Shown here: positions 35,640 to 51,253 of the stretch, piece by piece
How positions within the stretch are numbered: position 1 is the first letter of the stretch
Layout of the letters: every line of letters begins with the position of its first letter
Assembly: GCA_963854835.1 (NCBI GenBank)
Contig: OY978528.1
Coordinates: forward strand, 54,598,508 to 54,662,507
From: Megamerina dolium
Lineage: Eukaryota; Arthropoda; Insecta; Diptera; Megamerinidae
Reading direction: 5' to 3'
DNA length: 64,000 nucleotides
Translations under genes and position numbers: made by a program
The notes under the pieces: model-generated
Database searches by the model: none
Told to the model about the DNA's origin: nothing
What the model saw: the letters and a program-made list of their open reading frames with translations, nothing else

Positions 35640-36611
35640 AAACCATTAATTCGTAATAAAATTGTTATATACAACCAAGTTCTAAAGGCTGTGTGGACAT
35701 ATGGAGTATAATTATGGGGTTGTTCCAGTCAGAAACATATTGAAACATTCCAAATATTCCAAAACAAAGTCCAAAGTTGATTGTAGGTTGTAGATAACTA
35801 CATCAGGACCACAATACTAGTAAACAATCCATTGCATCCATGTCAACAGACATATAGGGCTGGGCGTTCCACAGAAATTGCTCTGTATCACCTAGCAAAC
35901 ACGACACATGAAGCCATACATCGGGCTCTAGCTAGAAGAGGGGTTAACAATACCCTTGCCCATACACAGATGGCTCACTCACAGATTAAGTAGTCGGAGT
36001 GGGAGTATTTGGGCCGGGGCATGATACTCGAAGGCTCTAGGCCTTCGGCAGCTAGGCGGCAATCAAGACACTTAAATCTGATCAAATTTGAGGATTGTAT
36101 GAAACTAAACAAGAATAACTTAAGAATCATTACAGGAATGCTGACAGGACATTGTAGGATGAACTATCACCTGACAAAACTGGGAATTTACTCTAATGAA
36201 ATTTGTAGATTTTGCGGGGAGGAGGATGAAACCTCGAAACACGTGATGGAGGTGTGCCCCGCATCTACTAACTGATGGGGCAATCAGACTCGGGAATATA
36301 GACGCCATACTACGTTTCATAGAGGATGTTGGACTCAAAGAAACACTTTGAACCAAAATGAAGGGGGCACGATAGATCTTATAGGTCGCGGTGCTACCCC
36401 CATTAACAATAATAATAATATCCGTAACATTGACCTTCACCGCGATTTGGATGTTGATTCAGTTCACACAAGAATGACAAAAGCCCATAAAGCCAAAGCC
36501 CATAAAGAGCGACTAGAACCACACATTAATCCGGAAGCAACAAAACTTTCCAACACAAACTTGGTCCGAAGACTTAAACGAACGAAGCTACGTAATCTTA
36601 CCTTGCGATGA
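35640..36611 (+). mobile_element. jockey-like LINE relic, interrupted by another LINE fragment
   Basis: The first part (35640-35870) reads like the C-terminal connection region of jockey reverse transcriptase (KAVWTYGV.LWGCSSQKHIETFQIFQNKVQ, with stops). The second part (36396-36611) continues with the family tail NIDLHRDLDVDS and following basic residues. Between them lies an unrelated RNase H-type LINE fragment. Several stops and frameshifts; inactive. Confidence 0.65.
35875..36345 (+). mobile_element. I-like LINE relic: RNase H start and C-terminal zinc knuckle
   Basis: Near 35960 the frame reads PYTDGSLTD then VGVGVFGPG, the start of a retroelement RNase H. After a deletion it continues at 36063-36275 with LRIITGMLTGHCRMNYHLTK and the knuckle CRFCGEEDETSKHVMEVCPA (CxxCx7Hx4C). 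It is placed inside the jockey relic. Confidence 0.65.
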
Positions 36612-37060
36612 CCAAATTTCTGATATACGAAGAGTAGCAGAGAATCTTTTGAAATATATATTACCTGAATTAAATTGCTCGTAAGTTATATGTCCATTGG
36701 AGGTCCACTTTTACATACAACGTATGTTGTACGTTATAATTGTTGTTGCTTTACATGACAGGCTATTATGATTTGTATTGCTGCGTATTGCCGCATCAAG
36801 TTGTCTTATCTATTGTATTTTTTGCTTATATGATAATGTATGTATTGTAATGTAACATCTCTGCAAAAAATTGTGCGACTAATCTCTAAAGAGAGTAATC
36901 CGGTACTACTCTCTTTAGACATTAATCGGAGAATAGTCTCCAATCGATCTCGTTAGAGATACGTTGGGGATCAATCTTTAAATTAATTAATATACATATT
37001 TAGAGATTTGTTTACACTTTCAAGTGATTCGCTTTTAAGTCAACAGTAATATGTTGAAGA
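36612..37060. other. Spacer with a stable hairpin
   Basis: No gene. A hairpin is at 36886-36918; a second small one (GGAGA-ATAG-TCTCC) is near 36930. Confidence 0.4.
36886..36918. repeat. Perfect 12-bp inverted repeat, 9-base loop
   Basis: Arm CTAAAGAGAGTA at 36886-36897 and its exact complement TACTCTCTTTAG at 36907-36918. Several further AGAGA and TCTCC words follow. Confidence 0.75.
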
Positions 37061-37320
37061 TTAGCGTAGGTGGTAGAGCAACGGTGATAGATCATACGAT
37101 AGCCAAGACACAGGCTCGTGCGCAGGTTCGAATCCGAGGAGAGTAGCAGAAAATGCGTAAATGTACATTTATATATGAAATATATGAATCGAATCAGAAT
37201 TTATAATGCAATGAATGAAAATAAAATGTTTGATCTGTACTATGTACCCAGGTTCGAATCATGCAAATTAAGAAAAATTTTTTCTTGTATATTCTTGTAT
37301 ATTTTTTAGAAGAAAATTTT
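37061..37320 (+). mobile_element. tRNA-derived SINE candidate
   Basis: GCGTAGGTGGTAGAGCAAC (from 37064) resembles a tRNA 5' part with the A box of a Pol III promoter. A perfect B box GGTTCGAATCC follows at 37125-37135, about the normal distance away. No cloverleaf closes properly (the 3' acceptor strand is missing), so a functional tRNA is unlikely. A second B-box-like GGTTCGAATC is at 37252. The AT-rich tail ends next to repeat copy C. Confidence 0.45.
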
Positions 37321-37340
37321 AACGCTGCAAAGAGTAAAAA

Positions 37341-38627
37341 TCTCCTTACAGTCGGCTGGGGCCGACCAAATTATACCCTGCATATATAGAGGTATATATA
37401 AAAAGTTTGCTCGTATATCCATCCTTGTCTTCCACTACTTTGTATAGGACCTACATTAAGAAGCAGGCGTACCTCACCAATTTTGGAGGATCAATTTCTG
37501 CCTATAATACTAAACTACATAGGTTGCAATGGGTTGACCTAGGCGTATTATTTAGTAAGTTATGGGTGTTTTAATGTTTAAGATAAATCCGAGACTTTCT
37601 ACGGAAGCTATATAAAAAGTGGGCGTGACGTATCTCTTTCTTGTATATCTAATTAATTTTTCAATAAAATCCACACCTTAAATTTGGTTGTCCTACGCTA
37701 AATGGTTTGTGAGTTATGGAGCTTAAAAGTTTTAGTTTAATTCCCTTGACTTTGTATGGGAGACTCATGAAGGAGTGGGCGTGGCATACTGATTTTCTGC
37801 TAGATTTTTGCCGACTACGATATTAATTTAAGTGTCAATTATGGTTATTCTAGGCAGAAGATTGCCGAAGTTACAGCTGTTTCAATTTAAAATTTGTATG
37901 GGGGCTACAATAAACAGTGGGCGTGGTGCGCCCATTTTCTGTGAGCTTAGTTGCTCGTACAATACTAATCCACATCTTAAATCTCGTTATTCTACGCTGA
38001 ATAGTTTGCAAGTTATAACCGGTAACAGTTTTTTTAATTTCCGCAACTTTGTATGGGAGACCCAAAAAGGAGTGGGGGTGGCACACTGATTTTCTGCCAT
38101 ATTATTTCCGACTACCATATTAATCTAAGTGTCAATTATGGTTATTCTGGACAGAAGATTGTAGAAGTTACGGCTGTTTCAATTAAAAAGAAGTACAGAC
38201 ACTTTGTATGACAGCTACGCTAAAAAGTAGGCGTGGCTCAACCACTTTTGGTGAGGTTATATAGTAGTATAATATAAGTCTATGTGTCAAATATTGTTGT
38301 CCCAAGTGGTATATTATGTGAGTTATAGCAAGTTAAAGATTTTGAAAATTTCGAGGTCATCATGCCCAATATCAATCCCCTCCGTACCCTTGGATCATAG
38401 ATTACTTGTGCCTAATTTCATCGAAATAGCTCAATATTTACTCAAGTTATTGTGCGAACCAGCCAGGTGACAGACAGACGGACGGACGGACATCGTTAAA
38501 TCGAAAATTTAATCGACGCTGATCACGAATATATATCCATGTCTATATTTCCGGAGATTCTTTCAAGTGGACACAAACATCTGACCGAAATGAATATACC
38601 ATGCATATTGCATTATGCAGGGTATAA
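37341..38627 (+). mobile_element. GC-box-module repeat family, copy C (full length)
   Basis: The only uninterrupted copy, about 1.29 kb. Left end CTCCTTACAGTCGGCTGGGG followed by TATACCCTGCATA; right end TATGCAGGGTATA. GC-box motifs GTGGGCGTGG or TAGGCGTGGC are near 37619, 37777, 37918, 38074 (GTGGGGGTGGC) and 38229. A CAGACAGACGGACGGACGGAC run lies close to the right end. It defines the order of modules used to recognise the interruptions in copies A and D. No transposase frame, so it must be non-autonomous. Confidence 0.85.
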
Positions 38628-39649
38628 AAATGGGTGAATTGTCAAATAGAATTATATTGAGAATGAAAATTTCGAACCGTGCGACTAATCTATTTATAAC
38701 GACTGATCCCGGACACATGACGGACACTTCGAATTTTTTTGAGTGTTCTCAAATACTCTACTTCTATTTTCAAATGTTGAGATTCTCTTCATTCTATGAA
38801 AACAAAACATTCACTCCATTCCATTTTATCCATTTTATTCATTCTAATTCATATTTACTTAGAGAGAATGAAAGAGATAAACTATTTTAATATCAATGGA
38901 GTGTTCTGAAGATGTAAACAAATTTATTCATGCAGCACTCGAATAGGTACTTAATACTTTGCCCTTATTATTGTTGTAATTGCAGCTGTTATTAAACTTA
39001 CAATTGACATTGATTATAATATTCAATTAATATTGTATAAAAATGTACATAAATATGTATATTCATATCCAAGTATGTTATATACATCCAGATGTCTGTT
39101 TCGTAAGGTATATACATACTTGTCGTATGCGCAAGGCTTTATAAAATCGTGCTTGAGGTGAGGCTATTAAACTGTAATTTTCATTCATTCATTCATCGTT
39201 TATTCATTCATTCATTTCAGGTACCTATATAGAAATGGCATATATACATACATATATTGATACACACATATTTTTGAATATATCGTCGGTGCATACCAAG
39301 AATGATTTAAATAAAGATTGCGCCCTGTGACGTCATAAACGAAACATTTATATAAAATTGTAAAATAAGCAATATTTATTACTTTATTAAGAAAAATATT
39401 AGAAGAAACAAGTAAATAGATATACCGCGAAAATATGTATGCAACCTAAAGTGACCAGAAGTTGCCTAAGTGGAAAAGCTGTAAATATTTTACATTTTAT
39501 ATTTTAAATAAAAGCAAAAACGTTTCGTGTTTTCATAACAAGTTTTATTGTACACATATGTATACATGTATGAATATTAAAAAATAATTAAATAATTATA
39601 TCAATAATAAAAAAAATTAATTAAGAATTAAAAAAGAATTAATGTAAAC
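38628..39649. other. Spacer, includes an ATTC microsatellite
   Basis: No gene. (ATTC)n units lie at about 39181-39218. The rest is AT-rich. Confidence 0.45.
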
Positions 39650-41458
39650 TAAGTTACTATAGAGATAGAGATCTCTAAGGAGATAGAGATGTGTACCGAC
39701 AAGAATGAGACTCGAAAATTCTTCGAAAAGATCAAGCGCCTAAGTGGAGGTTTAAATCCCGGAGCCTCTTCTTGTCGTGATGGAAATGGGAATCTGGTTA
39801 CAGATGTCCAGAGTGTACTGAGCCTATGGAGGGAACACTTCTCCACGTTACTGAATGGCGATGCTACGAACAATTCCGCCAGTGGAGGAGATTGCCCGAT
39901 AACCCCAATTACAGATGATGGTGTTGATGTTCCACCACCCGACTATGACGAGGTTGAAACGGCCATTTTAAGGCTGAAGAACAACAAAGCTGCAGGTGCT
40001 GATGGCCTGCCTGCCGAGTTGTTTAAGACCGGAGGCGATGAGCTGCTTACCCGCATGCACCAGCTCATAAGCAGAGGCTCAGTGTTCTCTGTCCTGTACG
40101 TAAAAAAGGAGACCCCACAATTTGCGCCAACTACCGTGGAATAAGTCTCCTGAGCATCGCGTACAAGGTTCTATCGAGCGTACTGTGTGAAAGGTTGAAG
40201 CCTATGCTCAGCAACCTGATTGGACCTTATCAGTGTGGCTTCAGACCTGGTAAATCCACCATCGACCAGATTTTCACACTGCGCCAAATCCTGGAGAAGA
40301 CCCAAGAAAAACAGATCGACACACACCACCTATTTGTTGATTATAAAGCCGCTTTCGACAGTCCGGTAAGGGATTACCTCTACGCAACAATGTCTGAGTT
40401 CGGTATTCCTGCAAAGCTCATTCGACTTTGTAGAATGACACTGCATAACTCCCGTTGTGCAGTGAAAATTGGGAAGGACCTCTCCGCACCGTTTAATACC
40501 GAACGGGGTTTCAGACAAGGTGATTCGTTATCGTGCGACTTCTTCAATCTTATTATGGAGAAAATAATACGAGCTGCTGATCTACGACGTAATGGCACTA
40601 TCTTCAACAAAAGTGTCATGCTGTTAGCGTATGCCGACGATATTGACATAATCGGCATGAACACGCGAGCAGTCAGTGCAGCATTCTCAGAGTTGGAAAG
40701 AGAGTCGCGTCGGATGGGTCTCACGGTGAACGAGGGCAAGACGAAGTATCTAGTGTCAACAAACAAAGAGTCCCGGCGTCTTGGACAGCACGTCACTGTT
40801 GACAACTACGCTTTTGAAGTAGTAAGGGACTTTGTCTATCTTGGAACCAGCATTAACAGCAGTAATGACGTCAGCTTGGAGATCATGCGTAGGATAACTC
40901 TTGCTAACAGGTGTTACTTTGGGCTGAGTAAGCAATTGAAAAGTCGAGCCCTCTCTCGAAGAACGAAAACTACACTCTACAAGTCTCTCATCATGCCTGT
41001 CCTAACATATGGCGCTGAAGCCTGGACAATTTCCATCTCGGATGAGCGAATGCTTGGAGTTTTCGAGAGAAAAGTCCTACGCAGGATCTTTGGACCTATT
41101 TGCGTTGGTGGCGAGTACCGAATAAGGTACAACCATGAGCTGTACGAGCTATATGCCGATATTAACATAGTAAAGCGCATCAAAATCCAGCGGCTGCGCT
41201 GGCTAGGTCATGTCGAGCGAATGGAAGAACACGCTCCAGCTAAGAAGGTGTTATATTCGGAACCCGCTGGAGGACGACGCAGAAGAGGAAGACCAAACCT
41301 CCGGTGGAAAGACCAAGTACTGGAGAACCTGACGGCGCTTGGAATTTCTAACTGGCGCCAGCTAGCGAAGAACAGAGATGGCTGGCGAAGCATGTTATTT
41401 TCGGCCTAAATCGATATTCGGTTGTTATGGCCACATAAGTAAGTAAGTAAGTTACTAT
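39650..41458 (+). mobile_element. RTE-clade LINE insertion with 11-bp target duplication
   Basis: TAAGTTACTAT occurs at 39650-39660 and again at 41448-41458, exactly bordering the element (39661-41447). The 3' end after the stop has the short tail GGCCACATAAGTAAGTAAG typical of RTE elements, which end in a simple repeat in place of poly(A). The 5' end is truncated: endonuclease is absent and the sequence begins shortly before the reverse transcriptase. A second, more damaged copy is at 62370-63536. Confidence 0.88.
39689..41409 (+). pseudogene. RTE-like reverse transcriptase, 5'-truncated, one frameshift
   Basis: Two frames: 39689-40144 (linker and start of the RT: AAGADGLPAELFK) and 40195-41409 in another frame, with continuity (CANYRGISLLSIAYKVL) running back to about 40095. 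A deletion around 40075-40095 causes the shift. The RT fingers/palm motifs are intact in the second frame: FVDYKAAFDS (first Asp), GFRQGDSLSCDFFN and the catalytic AYADDIDIIG. The C-terminal part has LTYGAEAWT, IRYNHELYELY, RLRWLGHVERM and RGRPNLRWKD, characteristic of RTE-type LINEs in insects. It cannot produce a full protein because of truncation and frameshift. Confidence 0.88.
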
Positions 41459-42079
41459 TTTAGTGAATTTTCTAATTTTTTTACTCAGTAATGATGCTAA
41501 CGTTGTTGTCAACATAATCCTCTCTGTTAATAAGTTAATTTAAACAGTTGAATATTTCCGTATTCATTCATATTGTTACCATTAACTGCGATTTCCGAAC
41601 TTTGTTGATGTAACAATATAGCAACTATTTGCTTATTTTCTCTTCGGTGAAACCGGTTTTCCCGAAGAGTTGTACCACCAGATATTCGGTAGACAGTTAG
41701 TACAACCCTGCGCATCAATTCAAGTTTCGACTCAAAGCCTGGAAAAAGAGGAACATTTCAAAGTTCGAATGCAGTGCAAGTAAAATAAATAAATTTCATC
41801 AATTGTTTGAGGTTTATAAAATCATCTTTTATGAAATGATCCTTGCAAATCACATTATTTTTGTGGTTGAAAGGTCTTGATTGCCGGCAGAAACTAATCC
41901 ACTTTTTTCCCCAAAGCCACATCAAACCGAAAGGAAAAATAGTTCTTTAATAACAATTTGTTGGAACTATCGTTATTGCAACTCACCACTGCACACTTCA
42001 TTTATAAAAATCATCTATTTTCAATCAAAATTGTTTTAAGTAACCGTATCCTATCAATCAATCAAAAGAGAGCATGACG
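41459..42079. other. Spacer, no feature supported
   Basis: No gene. A short minus-strand frame (41527-41718) contains a phrase that could be a transposon fragment, but I could not place it. Confidence 0.35.
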
Positions 42080-42450
42080 TTGGAACAAGGACATAATCCT
42101 TGTTCATCAAGTGGACCACGCGAAACCAGACCAAGGTCAGTTAGAGGATATTCTGATATCTCGGGGGCCAACCACAAATGTTACGGGCACTGCGACCAAA
42201 GGAGGTCTATTGTACCCAAGTCCGTCTACGACACTAGTATCTCCTCTACCTTTTTAATGAAGGATAGAATTGATACTGTCGAACTTTTGATGATTGAAGC
42301 TGAAAGTGTTTGAGGTGAAGTCTGGCCAAAGCCGGACATTCGCAAAGTATGTAGATCGATGTTTCATCATCCTCCATACAGAGTCTATCAAAAGTTGCAT
42401 CGAAGTTGATGAGAGTTTCGCTTGGTGGAAACCTGTCGAATTTGTCCATT
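42080..42450 (-). mobile_element. I-like LINE C-terminal relic
   Basis: The minus-strand frame at 42246-42449 ends in the cysteine/histidine knuckle CMEDDETSIYILCECPALARLHLK, the C-terminal feature of RNase H-bearing LINEs. The remaining sequence down to about 42080 continues the C-terminus with frameshifts (GLG...PPLVAVPVT). It ends close to the truncated border of repeat copy D. Confidence 0.6.
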
Positions 42451-42485
42451 GTAGTAGGTATTTGTCGTGGTAATGTTTTTATTTT

Positions 42486-44154
42486 CGAGCTATTTCGACG
42501 AAATTTGGCACAAGTAGCCTATGATCCAAGGGTAATGAGGGGATTGATATTGGGCATGATCGGTCAATAGCCACGCCCACACCAAGCATTCAAAGCGACT
42601 AACCTCGGAATTTTCAAAATCTTTAACTTGCTATAACTAACATAATATACAACTTGGGACAACAATATTTGGCACATAGAGTTATATTATAGCCTAGACA
42701 GACGGCAGCCTAATTCCGGATTACCGAGTTAATTCGAATTAACTCGGGCATTAACTGCAGCTAATCCGCATAAACTCTATGAGTTAATTCTCAAAATAAA
42801 AGAGGATTAGGGCAATTTGCTATGGCAACACTGCAGAAAATTGTCTATTGTGAATTTTTCTCCATCCATTTTACAAAATATTAGGTGTGTTCGCTATCAA
42901 AAAACTTTCAACAATTGTTAACAGTTTTCAACATGAAAAGTGTTGGTGAACAAATAAATCCAGCTGTCAATTACGAACGGTGAATGTCAATTTACAAGTT
43001 TCTGATAGTTTTCAGTTCACGTACTTGTAGATTTTCTCATATCGAGAGTGATAGATGACAGAAATTGATAGTGATAGTAATGTAAGTGGACAGACCTAAA
43101 AAAAAAAGAAATCAGCTGTTTAGTTAATCCGCAATACTGCCGTCTATCAGGTTATTATTTTATTCGGATTAAGTGCGCCGGTAATCCGGAATTAGCTGCC
43201 GTCTGTCTAGGCTATTATACTACTATATAACCTCGCCAAAAGTGGGTGAGCCACGCCTACTTTTTAGCGTAGTTCCCATACAAAGTGTCTGTACTTCTTT
43301 TAAATTGAAACAGCCGTAACTTCTACAATCTTTTGTCCAGTATAACTATAATTGACACTTAGATTAACATGGCAGTCGGAAATAACATGGCAGAAAATCA
43401 GTGTGCCACGCCCACTCCTTCATGGGTCTCCCATACAAAGTTGAGGAAATTAAACAAAAATTTTAACCGCCATAACTACTATTACTATTTACAAACTGTT
43501 TAGCGTAGAACAACCAGATTGAAGGTGTGGATTAGTATTGTAGGAGCAAATATACCCCCAAGAAATGGGCCAGCCACGTCCATTGTTTATAGTGGCTCCC
43601 ATACAGGATGACTGAATTTCTTTTAAATTGAGATAGCTGCAGCTTCTGCAATCTTCTGTCTAGAACAATCATAATTAATACTTAGGTTAATATGGTAGTT
43701 GTACATAATCTGGCAAAAAATCAACATGCCACGCCCACTTATTATTGGGGCTACCATACAAAATTGCGAAAATTTAAAAAATTTAAACCGCTATAACTTA
43801 CGAACTATTCAACGTAGGACAAACAAATTTGAGGTGTGGATTAATATTGAAAAATTAATTGGATTTACAAGAAAGAGCTAAGCCACGCAAACTTTTTATA
43901 TAGCTCCCATACTAAGTCTCGGAATTATCTTAAAAACCTCCTTTAAATTATCCCTTATAGAACTCTCATAACATACAAAGTACTTCGTCAAAGTCAACCA
44001 TATTTCGGGTGTAAATTAGTAGTATATGCAAAAATTGTTTTTCAAAAAGTGGAAATAAAAGAAAAAGATGGATATTCGAGTAAACTTTTTATATATATAT
44101 CTACATATGCAGGGTATAATTTGGTCGGCCCCAGCCGACTGTAAGGAGATTTTT
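42486..44154 (-). mobile_element. GC-box-module repeat family, copy D, split by a MITE
   Basis: Inverted orientation. It starts inside the right part (GAGCTATTTCGACGAAATTT) and reaches the left terminus GGCCCCAGCCGACTGTAAGG at about 44127-44147. Motifs near 42573, 43252, 43406, 43573, 43728 and 43881. The 521-bp MITE at 42692-43212 interrupts it; removing that and one 7-bp duplication restores the sequence seen at 33350-33370. Confidence 0.82.
42692..43212. mobile_element. 521-bp MITE with 32-bp inverted ends and 7-bp target duplication
   Basis: Left end GCCTAGACAGACGGCAGC then TAATTCCGGATTAC; the right end is its reverse complement with a single extra base in the left copy. TATTATA at 42685-42691 and 43213-43219 is the target duplication, confirmed by the empty site in copy B (33352-33372). 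Inside, smaller inverted pieces repeat (TTAATCCG, GAGTTAATTC). No coding capacity. Confidence 0.88.
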
Positions 44155-44250
44155 CTATCATAGCTTTGGCCGATGCCCAGCTTATACCGTAGAAAGGTTC
44201 TGGGCCCGTCAGTGGAGAAGACGAGCCAGCTCTCGCTAGTTCATCCATGT
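44155..44250 (-). mobile_element. Short RNase H-LINE fragment
   Basis: The minus-strand frame MDELARAGSS followed by TGPEPFYGISW corresponds to the end of RNase H (compare MADLLAKKGAD and IGPEPFCGV at 53.8 kb). Directly joined to the terminus of repeat copy D. Confidence 0.55.
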
Positions 44251-44416
44251 CCTATACAAATATAAGAATTATAAAAATTTATTTGCCCTTTTTGGTTAAT
44301 TTTCTTATCGTTTATGACGTCACCATACGAACAGTTGACTGTCAAACTCAAACCAAAAAAGATAATTGTCACTCAAGGTGCAATATCTATTCCTATCATT
44401 CTTGGGTGCATACGTA

Positions 44417-44575
44417 CAACAAAGACGTTTAAGAAAATAAGACGAAGAAAGACGCGTTTTTATTGTTGACAGCGAACAAAGACGTGTAAGCATAATTGAC
44501 GACGAAGAAAGGCGTGTAAGCATGTTTGACGACGAAGAAAGGCGTGTAAATATATTTGATGACGATATCCAGTAG
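44417..44575 (+). repeat. 30-bp coding minisatellite, locus 2
   Basis: About five 30-bp units. From 44441 to the TAG at 44573-44575 the plus strand stays open and reads as decapeptides DSEQRRVSII, DDEERRVSMF and DDEERRVNIF, ending DDDIQ. One more decayed unit precedes it (QRRLRK then stop). The minus strand is open too (Ser/Arg/Leu-rich frame at 44320-44811), so the coding strand is not proven. Same unit as at 35346-35466. Could be a fragment of a repetitive charged protein gene or a transposon. Confidence 0.6.
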
Positions 44576-45306
44576 AAAACTTTGTGCAAGACATTACTGT
44601 AGTTCCAATAAAATAGATTTTCGGGTTTCATTTTGCATATTTCTGTCTTCTTCTTTCTGAAGGTTTTTGAGCTTTCTTCTATATGGCAAATTTTATCTGG
44701 AACTCTTTTCGATATTATCGCAAAAATTTGTGCAATAATGCTGAACGGAATTGCTTCCATATAAAAAATGTCTGTCATTAATACACTACACCGTATAGAT
44801 AACGAAACCATTAGTAAAACTTATTTACAACAAATGCAAAATTTCTTCTTCTAATGCATAAAAAAACGAAAGGTTGGTAGGGGGTGAGTGAGAGCGCGGA
44901 AAAAGAAGAACGTTACCATTGCCTTGTGTTGTTGCTGTGATGTGATGGTACTGTTGTTTTTGTTGTAGTTGTTGTTTGTTGTAAACGATTGTTTCTTTTG
45001 AAACGACCCACTCAAGAATAGCAGAAGTGGCTGGCTGGCTGGATGGTTGCTTGAATGAATGATGGCTGCTTTAATTCTGCAGGTACCTACACATAGAAAT
45101 TGACTGACTAATAACAATAAGAACATAAATTTAAAAAATGGAGATGATGACGAGGAAGAAGAAGCAGAAAAATAATAAAAGGAACGGAGCGTAATATTCA
45201 AGAAAAAGCACTTGAAACGGAAATGGAACGTGTACAATTGGATTTATATGATTATGACGACGACATCGAAGATGATGATGGCGACGAAGTTGATGACGAG
45301 AAGCAT
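44576..45306. other. Spacer, no gene supported
   Basis: Low-complexity sequence (TTG runs near 44930-44990, GGCT runs near 45030). Minus-strand open frames here are compositional. Confidence 0.4.
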
Positions 45307-45443
<137 letters not shown>

Positions 45444-45839
45444 TATATTAATCCAACCACGTGTATATACAATTGAGTGGAATAATGTGAAGTGCAGTAC
45501 AGTGCAATATATCTGTCTGGAGCTATGTGTAAAGTGGCAACTATGAATATGTGGTGATAATGAATGACAATGGCGTTGGTGACAGCTTCTCATAGTTAGA
45601 TGACGGTCAGGCTGTGTAATGTAAGAAGAATAAGAGCGGGAAAATAAGTAGTTGACACCACAGACTCCGGAAAAACCACTTCGAGTTTCTTTATCAGAAG
45701 TTGTATGTGCGATAAATTAGAGCCATATCGGATGCGACGTCGATTGAGATAGGCAAAAAGAACTGCTTAAACATCAACTTTTCTAAATTTGATCACCAAG
45801 ATCTTTGGGAAGTTTTTTTTATGTTGTTCTCTAAAAAGA

Positions 45840-46200
45840 GTTGACTGCATAAACCTGAACAAATAGTAATCTGATGGAGCAATGTCTGGTGAATATGGCG
45901 GGTGGTGTAATACTTCTCAGTAGAGCAATGTGTAGACCTTGACGTTGTCATATGTAGAAATTAATTTGTTGTGTACTCGCCCATTCAGGTCGTTTTTGTA
46001 AAATAGCTCGCTTCATCTGCAAGTAATGAATCGGCAGTAATAGTTTTACTTCAGACGGTTGCAGTAACTCATGGTACACAATAACTTTCATATCCTACTA
46101 AATATTTTGGCTGTGGTGAAATTGGTTCACCAGGTTTTACCCATGCTTTTTTATATCCATTTTTATCTCCAGTGACAATTCGATGTAAAAATAAATTTCA
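45840..46200 (-). mobile_element. mariner-family relic, no intact frame
   Basis: On the minus strand, fragments in shifting frames match a mariner transposase: HRIVTGDKNGYKKAWVKPGE (about 46193-46130), KRAILQKRPEWAS near 46010 and HHPPYSPDIAPSDYYLF (about 45905-45860), which carries the third catalytic Asp. Many stops and shifts; older than the other mariner copies and of a different type. Confidence 0.65.

Positions 46201-51253
<5,053 letters not shown>

Noticed and set aside
37061..37140. Functional tRNA gene
   Set aside because: A and B boxes are present but acceptor and anticodon stems do not close; called a SINE candidate instead.
40330..41393. Several minus-strand frames of 60-141 codons, and equivalents at 62433-63485
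   Set aside because: Shadows of the RTE reverse transcriptase on the other strand.
44320..44811. 163-codon minus-strand frame with Ser-Arg-Leu repeats
   Set aside because: Repeat part is the complement of the decapeptide minisatellite; the rest has no motif, and strand cannot be decided.
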